18,536 nucleotides of DNA from Neisseriaceae bacterium (GTDB lineage Bacteria > Pseudomonadota > Gammaproteobacteria > Burkholderiales > Neisseriaceae), in the NCBI GenBank assembly GCA_030146285.1, contig JASLBZ010000043.1:1-18536 (forward strand), in the 5' to 3' direction. Below the pieces are notes generated by a model. That model saw nothing but the letters and a program-made list of their open reading frames with translations, was not told where the DNA came from and made no database searches. Below, piece by piece: positions 1 through 8,800 of this stretch; within the stretch, counting starts at the first letter, position 1, and each line of letters starts with the position of its first letter. The translations under genes and the position numbers were made by a program.

Positions 1-1199
1 TGTTTGTCACCATGAATCACCACTTCAACAGCTTCCACTTCACCATGTCGCAAGGTGTGCACGGCAACCACGTCGCCGCGACGAACGTGCGCTAAAATAG
101 AGCTAATGGTGATTAAATGTGGCGAAATCACGATATCAATCATATTGCCTTGCAATAAGTTGACATAGCTAGACCGATTGACAATGGTGATAATGCGCTT
201 CACCCCCAAGTTTTTGGCCAACATGCTTGACATGATATTGCTTTCATCGTCGTTGGTGAGGGCGCAAAAAATATCGACTTCTTCAATGTGTTCTTGCAAC
301 AGCAAAGCTTCGTCCGTACCTGAGCCTTCTAAAATCAAAGGTGAATCCAGGTTTTCAGACAAATACTCGGCACGGCGATGGTTGTGCTCAATAATTTTAA
401 CGTCAAACTCTTTTTGCAAGCGCTTGGCCAATCTAAAGCCAATATTACCACCACCGGCAATCATGACTTTTCGCGCTATTTTGACAGGTGGGCGCAATTC
501 ACGCATCACAATGGGAACGTGCTCGGTCGCTGCCAAAAAGAAAACCTCATCGCCATCCAGCAAAACCGTTTGTGGTGTTGGCGTGATCAAATAGTTATCG
601 CGGTAAATGGCAAAAACTTGGCAATCTACGTTTTCGGGTAAGTCATGTGACATTTGTCCAATGGCTTTGTCAACCAACAAACCGCCACTGTGTGCTTTGG
701 CAATGACCATTTGGGCTTTGCGATTGGCAAAATTCAATACCTGCAGTGCACTGGGGTATTTGAATAAATCATATAGTTGTTCGGTCACCAGCTGCTCTGG
801 GCAAATGGACTCGGTAACATTGAAAAGTTCCAAAATGTTATTGACCTTGTCACTGGCATCAATCGCATCGGATTGGAACTCCAGATATTCACTGCGTCTG
901 ACACGGGCAATGCGGCTTGGAATGTTGAACAATTCATGGGCAAGGTGACATGCAACCAAGTTGGTTTCATCATTGCCTGACAAAGCCAAGAGTAAATCCG
1001 TGTCGTTTGCGCCAGCAAGCTCCAAAACATGAGGTGAGGCTGCATTGCCTAGGATGGTTTGAATATCAAGTTTGCTGTTGAGGTTTTTTAATGGTAACTC
1101 TTCAATGTCCACTACAGTCACATCGTTATTGGTTACTTGAGCCAGATTTTGTGCCACTGTAGAACCGACTTGGCCACTACCCAATATTAGAATTTTCAC
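1..1199 (-). CDS. trkA: Trk potassium uptake system NAD-binding protein TrkA (3' end beyond window)
   Basis: TrkA is the cytoplasmic peripheral subunit that binds NAD(H) and gates the TrkH/TrkG potassium channel-transporter. My minus-strand translation from a GTG at 1199 runs without a stop to the window edge, about 399 residues of an expected 455-460. It begins VKILILGSGQVGS, the Rossmann glycine motif of the first RCK domain, followed by VVDIE (acidic residue for NAD ribose) and SGNDETN. The second RCK domain starts near residue 246 with MIAGGGNIG and continues through ALTNDDESNIM. GTG is chosen because the ATG just upstream is out of frame and meets TGA after four codons, and because family members start with MKI at exactly this point. 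The gene is divergent from the fumarase gene. The missing part should be only the last 60 or so residues. Family assignment is secure. Confidence 0.95.
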   Translation of the reverse strand, partial: MKILILGSGQVGSTVAQNLAQVTNNDVTVVDIEELPLKNLNSKLDIQTILGNAASPHVLELAGANDTDLLLALSGNDETNLVACHLAHELFNIPSRIARVRRSEYLEFQSDAIDASDKVNNILELFNVTESICPEQLVTEQLYDLFKYPSALQVLNFANRKAQMVIAKAHSGGLLVDKAIGQMSHDLPENVDCQVFAIYRDNYLITPTPQTVLLDGDEVFFLAATEHVPIVMRELRPPVKIARKVMIAGGGNIGFRLAKRLQKEFDVKIIEHNHRRAEYLSENLDSPLILEGSGTDEALLLQEHIEEVDIFCALTNDDESNIMSSMLAKNLGVKRIITIVNRSSYVNLLQGNMIDIVISPHLITISSILAHVRRGDVVAVHTLRHGEVEAVEVVIHGDK

Positions 1200-1247
1200 A
1201 GGATACCCATTTGAAATGAAATCTTAAGTTGCCATTCTAAGGATATT

Positions 1248-1276
1248 TTTATAAAAAAGCATCTTTTGTGAGTCAT
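1248..1276 (-). promoter_or_regulatory. Possible trkA sigma-70 promoter
   Basis: Reading the minus strand there is ATGACT (1276-1271), a 17-base spacer and TATAAA (1253-1248). The -10 matches consensus at 5 of 6 positions and the -35 at 4 of 6. It lies about 50 bases upstream of the trkA GTG. AT-rich sequence gives many such matches, so this is tentative. Confidence 0.3.
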
Positions 1277-1403
1277 TATTGCTGAATACAGTGCCCTAAG
1301 AGTGGTTATTGCGTTGATTATCTGTTTGTTATGGCTTGATGGTAAAAAGGTTTTTGGCATAGGCGAAGCAAAAGGTGACGCTATCGCAATAAAGGATTAA
1401 AAT

Positions 1404-1445
1404 ATGCGTCATTATAAAAAACAGAATAAGGCTATCGGAACATGA
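1404..1445 (+). CDS. Putative 13-codon leader ORF overlapping the fumarase start
   Basis: An AAAGGA ribosome binding site (1391-1396) sits seven bases before an ATG at 1404. The frame reads MRHYKKQNKAIGT and stops at TGA 1443-1445, so its stop overlaps the fumarase start in an ATGA arrangement (1442-1445). The fumarase ATG itself has only a weak Shine-Dalgarno match directly upstream. This arrangement is typical of translational coupling: ribosomes finishing the leader would restart on the fumarase. A GTGACGC/GCGTCAT stem (1375-1381 with 1406-1412, one G-U pair) would place the strong ribosome binding site in its loop. The peptide has no recognisable family. It may be only a way to load ribosomes, or a chance ORF. 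Confidence 0.4.
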   Translation: MRHYKKQNKAIGT

Positions 1446-2968
1446 CCGTTATTAAACAAGCTGACTTTATTCAAAGCATTGCAGATGCTTTTCAGTTTAT
1501 TAGTTACTACCATCCTGTTGACTACATTCAAGCCTTAACCAAAGCTTGGGAAAAAGAAGAAAATCCAGCAGCAAAAGATGCCATGGCACAAATTTTGGTT
1601 AACAGTCGCATGTGTGCTGAAGGCCATCGTCCGATTTGCCAAGATACGGGCATTGCGACGGTGTTTTTAAAAATTGGTATGGGCGTACAGTGGGATGCTG
1701 AAATGTCTGTCCAAGAAATGGTCAATGAAGGCGTTCGCCGTGCGTATTTAGACCCTGACAATAAATTGCGTGCTTCGGTGTTAAGTGACCCTGCAGGTAA
1801 GCGTCAAAATACCAAAGACAATACGCCAGCTGTGGTGCACATGGAAGTGGTTGCAGGCGATAAGCTGGAAGTCACATGCGCTGCCAAAGGCGGCGGTTCT
1901 GAAAATAAATCCAAATTGGCGATGTTAAATCCTTCCGATTCGATTGTGGATTGGGTTTTAAAAACGATTCCAACAATGGGTGCTGGCTGGTGTCCTCCTG
2001 GTATTTTGGGCATTGGCATTGGTGGCACACCAGAAAAAGCAGCGCTTTTGGCAAAAGAGTCGTTGATGAGCCATTGTGATATTCAAGACTTGCAAGAAAA
2101 AGCAGCCAGCGGTGCGGAATTAAGCACGGTAGAAGCTTTGCGTTTGGAATTGTTTGAAAAAGTGAATGCACTTGGTATTGGTGCACAAGGCTTAGGTGGT
2201 TTGACTACCGTGTTGGATGTGAAAATATTGGATTACCCAACTCACGCGGCTTCTAAACCGATTGCGATGATTCCTAACTGCGCGGCAACACGTCACGTGG
2301 AATTCGAACTAGATGGCTCTGGCCCTGTTGAATTACAAGCGCCAAGTTTAGAAGACTGGCCTGATATCACGTATGATCCCAAAAATGGCAAACGCGTGAA
2401 CTTGGATAACATCACCAAAGAAGAAGTGGCTACTTGGAATATTGGTGATGTCTTGCTGCTAAATGGTAAGATTTTAACCGGCCGTGATGCCGCACACAAA
2501 CGTTTGGTTGACATGATGAACAATGGCGAAGAATTGCCTGTTGATTTCACCAATCGCGTGATTTATTACGTTGGGCCTGTTGATCCTGTGGGCGATGAAG
2601 TGGTTGGGCCTGCTGGTCCAACAACCGCTACGCGTATGGATAAATTCACGCGCCAAATGCTAGAACAAACTGGTTTACTTGGCATGATCGGTAAATCAGA
2701 GCGTGGCCAAATTGCCATTGATGCGATTAAAGACAACCAAGCTGTTTACTTAATGGCTGTGGGTGGTTCGGCTTACTTGGTATCCAAAGCCATTAAGTCT
2801 TCAAAAGTATTGGCTTTTGAAGAGTTGGGTATGGAAGCCATTTACGAATTTGAAGTCAAAGACATGCCAGTGACAGTTGCGGTGGACAGCAGCGGCCAAT
2901 CAGTTCATGCGATTGCACCTAAGATTTGGCAAGCCAAAATTGGTAAAATCCCAGTGGTGGCTGAGTAA
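1442..2968 (+). CDS. fumA: Class I fumarate hydratase ([4Fe-4S] fumarase)
   Basis: Converts fumarate to L-malate in the TCA cycle, in the cytoplasm, using an oxygen-sensitive [4Fe-4S] cluster. The protein has 508 residues, the usual length for the single-chain class I enzyme. The N-terminal alpha part contains RMCAEGHRPICQDTG (about 56-70) and AGWCPPGILGIGIGG (181-195), followed by IPNCAATRHVEFEL (277-290). Cys66, Cys184 and Cys280 are spaced much like the three cluster ligands of E. coli FumA and are my inferred ligands. The C-terminal beta part runs from about 310, with YYVGPVDP and PAGPTTATRMDKF. The start MTVIKQ agrees with homologues I remember, although the only strong ribosome binding site belongs to the leader ORF at 1404. 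AcnB, which also has a [4Fe-4S] cluster, is encoded 157 bases downstream in the same direction. No terminator with a T-run lies between them, so co-transcription is possible. Confidence 0.95.
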   Translation: MTVIKQADFIQSIADAFQFISYYHPVDYIQALTKAWEKEENPAAKDAMAQILVNSRMCAEGHRPICQDTGIATVFLKIGMGVQWDAEMSVQEMVNEGVRRAYLDPDNKLRASVLSDPAGKRQNTKDNTPAVVHMEVVAGDKLEVTCAAKGGGSENKSKLAMLNPSDSIVDWVLKTIPTMGAGWCPPGILGIGIGGTPEKAALLAKESLMSHCDIQDLQEKAASGAELSTVEALRLELFEKVNALGIGAQGLGGLTTVLDVKILDYPTHAASKPIAMIPNCAATRHVEFELDGSGPVELQAPSLEDWPDITYDPKNGKRVNLDNITKEEVATWNIGDVLLLNGKILTGRDAAHKRLVDMMNNGEELPVDFTNRVIYYVGPVDPVGDEVVGPAGPTTATRMDKFTRQMLEQTGLLGMIGKSERGQIAIDAIKDNQAVYLMAVGGSAYLVSKAIKSSKVLAFEELGMEAIYEFEVKDMPVTVAVDSSGQSVHAIAPKIWQAKIGKIPVVAE

Positions 2969-2976
2969 GAAAAAAC

Positions 2977-3035
2977 GGGCAAATAAAATTCATTTTTTTG
3001 TGAATGAATTTCCCTTTGAAGGTTTATATTTGCCC
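2977..3035 (+). repeat. Nested inverted repeats between fumarase and acnB
   Basis: An outer stem GGGCAAATA (2977-2985) pairs perfectly with TATTTGCCC (3027-3035). Directly inside it AAATTCATT (2986-2994) pairs perfectly with AATGAATTT (3003-3011) around an 8-base loop. A short CCTT/AAGG pair (3013-3022) lies between the two. No T-run follows, so it is not a textbook intrinsic terminator. It could stabilise the fumarase 3' end, partly terminate transcription, or shape the acnB leader. It starts 9 bases after the fumarase stop codon. Confidence 0.6.
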
Positions 3036-3125
3036 AAATTTCGTTTATCATCAAGACCGTTGGTGGTTTCACAACATTAAAAACGAGAACAAGAAGAGTA
3101 GTATTATTTTTAAAGGACAGTACTT

Positions 3126-5711
3126 ATGTTAGAAGCATACAGAGCACATGTCGCAGAGCGCGGCGCACTTGGTATTCCTGCATTACCTTTAACAGCAGAT
3201 CAAACTGCTGAATTGGTAGAGTTATTGAAAAACCCACCAGCGTATGAAGGTGAGTTTTTAGTTGAATTGATTACCCATCGTGTACCACCAGGCGTGGATG
3301 ATGCTGCAAAAGTTAAAGCATCATTCTTGGCTGCTGTGGCTGAAGGTTCAGCACATAGCCCATTGATTTCACCAGCTTTGGCTACTCAATTGTTGGGTAC
3401 CATGTTAGGTGGTTACAATATTCATCCATTAATCGAATTATTAGACAACAAAGAATTGGGTGAAATTGCAGCTGAAGGCCTAAAACACACATTATTAATG
3501 TTTGATGCATTCCATGATGTTGCTGAAAAAGCCAAAGCAGGTAACGAGTACGCAAAAGCCGTATTGCAATCTTGGGCTGATGCTGAATGGTTTACTTCTC
3601 GTCCTAAAGTAGCAGAAAAAATTACGGTTACTGTATTTAAAGTAACGGGTGAAACGAATACAGACGATTTGTCTCCAGCACCTGATGCTTGGAGCCGTCC
3701 TGACATTCCATTGCACGCTTTGGCAATGTTGAAAAACCCACGTGAAGGCATTGTTCCTGATGTTTCTGGTGAAATTGGCCCGATTACACTGCTTGATGAG
3801 TTAAAAGAGCGTGGTCATACCGTGGCTTATGTTGGTGATGTTGTTGGCACAGGCTCTAGTCGTAAGTCAGCTACAAACTCAGTGATTTGGCACACAGGTG
3901 AAGACATTCCATTTGTACCAAATAAACGTTTTGGTGGCGTTTGCTTGGGTGGTAAAATTGCACCGATTTTCTTCAATACCCAAGAAGACTCTGGCGCATT
4001 GCCAATCGAAGTGGATGTTGAAAACTTGAACATGGGTGATGTGATTGATATTTACCCATACGAAGGCAAAATTGTTAAAAATGGCGATAAAGTCGCTGAT
4101 TTTGAATTGAAATCTCAAGTTATTTTGGACGAAGTTCAAGCTGGTGGTCGTATTAACTTGATCATTGGTCGTGGTTTGACAACCAAGGCTCGTGAAGCTC
4201 TAGGCCTACCAGTAACGACTATGTTCCGTACTCCACAACCACCTGTTGCAACCAATGCTGGCTTTACTTTGGGTCAAAAAATGGTTGGCCGTGCTTGTGG
4301 CTTACCAGAAAATGAAGGTGTGCGCCCAGGTACTTATTGTGAGCCACGCATGACAACAGTGGGTTCGCAAGATACAACGGGTCCAATGACGCGTGACGAA
4401 TTAAAAGACTTGGCTTGCTTGGGCTTTAGTGCTGATTTGGTGATGCAATCATTCTGCCATACTGCTGCATACCCAAAACCAGTTGATGTGAAAACACACA
4501 AAGAATTACCTGCATTTATTGAATCTCGCGGCGGTGTTTCTTTGCGTCCAGGTGATGGTGTGATTCACTCATGGTTAAACCGTTTGTTATTGCCAGATAC
4601 AGTTGGTACTGGTGGTGACTCACATACGCGCTTCCCAATGGGCATTTCTTTCCCTGCAGGTTCTGGTTTGGTGGCATTTGCTGCTGCAACAGGTGTGATG
4701 CCATTGGATATGCCAGAATCAGTATTGGTACGCTTCAGTGGTAACTTGCAACCAGGCATTACATTGCGTGACTTGGTTAATGCGATTCCATTTTATGCCA
4801 TTAAAGCTGGCTTGTTGACTGTTGCTAAAGCAGGTAAGAAAAACATTTTCTCTGGCCGTATTTTGGAAATTGAAGGCTTGCCTAACTTAAAAGTAGAACA
4901 AGCATTTGAATTAACAGATGCTTCTGCTGAGCGTTCTGCTGCGGGTTGTACTGTTAAATTGAATGAAGAGCCTATTGCTGAATACCTCAACTCAAACATT
5001 GTGTTGATGAAAAACATGATTGCTGATGGTTATGAAGATGCTCGTACTTTACGTCGTCGTATTGAAGAAATGGAAAAATGGTTAGCAGCACCTAATTTAT
5101 TAGAAGCAGATGCTGATGCAGAGTATGCAGCTGTTATCGAAATCAATATGGATGACATCAAAGAGCCAATCTTGGCTTGTCCTAATGACCCTGATGATGT
5201 GAAAACATTGGCTGATGTTGCAGGCACAAAAATTGATGAAGTCTTTATTGGTTCTTGCATGACAAACATTGGTCACTTCCGTGCAGCAGGTAAATTGCTA
5301 CAAGGCAAAGATGATCTTCCAGTACGTTTGTGGGTTGCACCTCCAACCAAAATGGATGCTGATCAGTTATCAGATGAAGGTTATTACAGTGTGTTAGGTG
5401 GTGCTGGTGCTCGCATGGAAATGCCAGGCTGCTCACTTTGCATGGGTAACCAAGCCCGCGTACATGAAGGTTCGACCGTTGTGTCAACTTCAACGCGCAA
5501 CTTCCCAAATCGTTTGGGTAAAAATACATTTGTTTACTTGGCATCTGCTGAATTGGCTGCAATTGCATCTAAATTGGGTCACATTCCAACATTTGAAGAG
5601 TACCATGAAAATGTTGCAATTTTGGCGCCAGACAGTGCTGAAATCTACCGTTACATGAACTTTAACGAAATTAAAAAATTCCAAGAAGTTGCTGAAACAG
5701 TAGAATCTTAA
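3126..5711 (+). CDS. acnB: Bifunctional aconitate hydratase 2 / 2-methylisocitrate dehydratase
   Basis: Isomerises citrate to isocitrate through cis-aconitate in the TCA cycle. The family can also hydrate 2-methyl-cis-aconitate, and the cluster-free form binds mRNA in E. coli. The protein has 861 residues, against 865 in E. coli AcnB. It begins MLEAYRAHVAERG (HEAT-like domain, about 1-160), followed by the swivel domain with TGETNTDDLSPAPDAWSRPD and the catalytic core with GPMTRDELKDLACLGFSADL. The cluster ligands are Cys711 (GSCMTNIGHF), Cys769 and Cys772 (PGCSLCMGNQ), placed as in E. coli (710, 769, 772). A good ribosome binding site, AAGGA (3113-3117), precedes the ATG by 8 bases. Codon use shows the bias of a highly expressed gene. 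It follows the fumarase gene and ends at a strong terminator, so the two may form a TCA-cycle unit. Confidence 0.97.
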   Translation: MLEAYRAHVAERGALGIPALPLTADQTAELVELLKNPPAYEGEFLVELITHRVPPGVDDAAKVKASFLAAVAEGSAHSPLISPALATQLLGTMLGGYNIHPLIELLDNKELGEIAAEGLKHTLLMFDAFHDVAEKAKAGNEYAKAVLQSWADAEWFTSRPKVAEKITVTVFKVTGETNTDDLSPAPDAWSRPDIPLHALAMLKNPREGIVPDVSGEIGPITLLDELKERGHTVAYVGDVVGTGSSRKSATNSVIWHTGEDIPFVPNKRFGGVCLGGKIAPIFFNTQEDSGALPIEVDVENLNMGDVIDIYPYEGKIVKNGDKVADFELKSQVILDEVQAGGRINLIIGRGLTTKAREALGLPVTTMFRTPQPPVATNAGFTLGQKMVGRACGLPENEGVRPGTYCEPRMTTVGSQDTTGPMTRDELKDLACLGFSADLVMQSFCHTAAYPKPVDVKTHKELPAFIESRGGVSLRPGDGVIHSWLNRLLLPDTVGTGGDSHTRFPMGISFPAGSGLVAFAAATGVMPLDMPESVLVRFSGNLQPGITLRDLVNAIPFYAIKAGLLTVAKAGKKNIFSGRILEIEGLPNLKVEQAFELTDASAERSAAGCTVKLNEEPIAEYLNSNIVLMKNMIADGYEDARTLRRRIEEMEKWLAAPNLLEADADAEYAAVIEINMDDIKEPILACPNDPDDVKTLADVAGTKIDEVFIGSCMTNIGHFRAAGKLLQGKDDLPVRLWVAPPTKMDADQLSDEGYYSVLGGAGARMEMPGCSLCMGNQARVHEGSTVVSTSTRNFPNRLGKNTFVYLASAELAAIASKLGHIPTFEEYHENVAILAPDSAEIYRYMNFNEIKKFQEVAETVES

Positions 5712-5725
5712 TTTAAGTGTCTTTT

Positions 5726-5757
5726 AAAAGCCTTCCGTCATAACGGAAGGCTTTTTT
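5726..5757 (+). terminator. Intrinsic terminator after acnB
   Basis: AAAAGCCTTCCGT (5726-5738) pairs perfectly with ACGGAAGGCTTTT (5743-5755) around the loop CATA, giving a 13-pair stem that runs into T residues. It begins 14 bases after the acnB stop codon. It separates acnB from ftsK. Confidence 0.93.
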
Positions 5758-5825
5758 GTTTTTTGTGTTTGGCATAAAACAAGGTACAATCACGTATTTG
5801 CTTAATTTCACTAAAGAGTGCATTG

Positions 5826-8800
5826 ATGACGGTTCTAACGATTATTTTGGTTGTGTTAATCATGATTATTGCTGTGGTTTTTTGGCGTTACAAACGACAG
5901 AATGCTTCGTGGCAACAAGAGTTATTGCATTTAAATCAATTTGAAGATGATGATGAGATTCAAGCTGATTTGCGACGAGCAGAATTATTGGAAATTTTTG
6001 GTCGAGAACCTGAATTGACTGTATCCGAAGAAACTGAACCTAAGCAATCGTCAGAGACGTTAATAACAGACAATATTGATTTGACAGAATCAGTAGAGAT
6101 TTCATTTTTGCACCCAGAGCAAGAAGAAAAAATGAAGGCACAAGAAAGTGTTGATTTGAAAAAGCAGACCAGACAAAAACAAGACAATTCGGTTGATTTA
6201 CCCACACAAATGGACACTGAGCAACCTGAAAATTTTGAAACAGAAGCAATGGATTTACCTGAAGCTGTTTTGGAACAAGAAACCAAAAATACCCATGAAG
6301 CAGTCTTATCTCGAATTAAACTGCCTTCTTTTAACAAAGAAGCCATGCTTGCCACAGTGAAAAACAAAATGCATGGTATTCAAACCAGCATTCAAGAATG
6401 GCAACAAAATAAAGAGCTACAACGCCAAGAAACCTTAGAAAAAGCTGAGCAAGCGGCAAAAGAGCGCATTGCCCAAGAAGCACTTGAACAAATCATTTTT
6501 GATAAAATGCAGCAGCATGCGCAAGATGAGCAAGAAGTTGCCATTTCAGAGCCACATGCATGCGATGAAACTCAAAACCACAAAGAGGCCATCAGCAAGC
6601 TTGAGCCTAGCATGAAGCAGCCTGAAACCGAGAGTGCACATTCATCAAATACCGTTTTCATGGCTGATAAACAGGCAAAACCAGAGGATGATTATCAACA
6701 CAATGATGCTAAAAAAAATCATGAGCCTCGAGCCGATTTGGCCATTGTACAATTGAATATGGAAGGCATTAAGCCGATTCAATTAGAGGGTGGGGCTGAT
6801 GAAGTACCAACAGATTTAAAAGAAGTTGAAGTCAATTGGGCACCGATTCAAAGAATTGATACCGATACCAAAGCCAAGGTCTTTGAAGAGGTGAAACTCA
6901 ATATGGCAGCGATAAAACCTTTGCCAGAACCGGAAAGCGTGATTGTTCCTGAGCGTGAAACCATTGTGGTGAATATTCCTACTCCAGCTGCACGCCCTCA
7001 AAAGCCATTGGAAGTCATTGACATACCTGATTACTTTAAAAATCGTGCACGACGTTTGCTTGAAAAAGAAGAGATCATTGAACTGGCTGAACAAAAAATG
7101 CATTACTCAGCAGACGACAAGCAAGCATTACCACACCATGAATTGGTGATTAACAATGACAATATCCGTTCCAATTTGATGCGCCAAAAAATTTCACGCC
7201 AACGTCAAACACCGGAGAGCCCTATCAGCAATACGCCTTCTTTGAAAGTAATCCAAGAAGACGAGGTGATTGCCAATTTAGCCAAAACAGATTCACCTAT
7301 TAATCGCATCAAAGGCAATCAACGTGCACCAAGAGTTGTGGTTCGAGACAGCATTATCCCTGCAACCGCAAGAATTGATACAGCCCATGCATTAAAATTG
7401 GATGCTGATGAAAATCAAGTAAATGATTCAGCAGCTTTGTTTACACGCTTTACCCCTTATCCAACAAAGACTGTGGTCAACACACCTACGGCTACATTGA
7501 CCAACACAGTTCGTGAAGATGACGAAATTGAGTTGGATTTGGATTTGGTCAATGCATTGACCCCTTTGCCAAGCTTGGATGATTTAATTCCATTGCCAGC
7601 CGATACTCGCACGCTTAATATTGCAACAGATCATGTTTTGGATGAAGTCGCTTTGATGCCGACTCATGAATCAAAGAAGTTTGACAATACCATGGCAACA
7701 GAAATGCCCAGTTTTGATGCTTTTGATTATTCACCTCCTGAGCTTGAGATGGTATATGAGCCAGAAGATTGGCAACAATTGCCTAAAGTTGCAACAGAAG
7801 AAGTTGCGCCGATGTTGTTAAATACCTTACCAGCGGGCATAGCAGGCAAAAAAGTGATGGATGTTACCGAATTAGATTCGTCACGAGCATTGTCAAGTGG
7901 TATCAAAACCCATCAAGAATGGGAAGAAGAGTTTACACGACTATCCAATGAGCACATTGAGGCCAACCCAGCATTGAAAAATGTGCTAAGCCAAGCCCAT
8001 CCTGCTAAAAATTCAGCCAGTTCATTATTAACATCATTTTTGGCTCCAACAAAAGAACCCGTCCCAGAAACGCCTGCACAGTCGGTACCGGTAACGGCGA
8101 ATGTTGAAAGAATAGACCATTTCGTTCAAGAACCTATTGTGACAGAAGATACTTGGCAATTGCCCAGCCTAGAATTGCTACAGCCTGCCAGTACTGATAC
8201 CAGCATGCGGCCTTCAGATGATTTGTTAATTGAAAATGGAATCACCATTGAAGAAAAACTATCTGAATTTAAGGTGAAAGTGAATGTGGTTGATGCATAT
8301 GCTGGCCCTGTGATTACCCGCTATGAAATTGAACCGGATGTGGGTGTTCGCGGTAGTCAAGTGGTGAATTTAGAAAAAGACTTGGCCAGAGCTTTGGGAT
8401 TTTCATCTATTCGCGTGGTTGAAACCATCCCAGGAAAAACCTGTATGGGATTGGAGTTGCCTAACCCGAAACGTCAAATGATTCGTGTTAGTGAGATTTT
8501 TAAAGATCCTGTGTTTTTAGATTCAAAATCAAAGCTGACCATGGCATTAGGACAAGATATTTCAGGGCAGCCTATTGTGGCTGATTTGGCAAAAGCACCC
8601 CATTTATTGGTAGCAGGTACAACAGGATCAGGTAAATCAGTGGGTGTGAATGCCATGATTTTATCGATGCTGTTTAAAGCCAGTCCTGAAGAAGTTCGAA
8701 TGATTATGATTGACCCAAAAATGCTTGAGTTAAGTATTTATGAAGGCATTCCTCATCTTTTAGCTCCGGTGGTGACGGACATGAAGTTAGCGGCGAATGC

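Noticed and set aside
350..365. Classical Neisseria uptake word near TTTTCAGAC
   Set aside because: Only part of the complement of GTCTGAA is present; the full GCCGTCTGAA core was not seen on either strand in the window.
785..1045. Minus-strand 86-codon frame in the trkA region
   Set aside because: It is out of frame with trkA, whose translation is continuous and conserved through the same stretch.
5245..5568. Antisense 107-codon frame inside acnB, and similar frames inside fumarase, cysJ and cysG
   Set aside because: They lie wholly within conserved genes, have no ribosome binding sites and no recognisable family; they are by-products of codon use on the coding strand.
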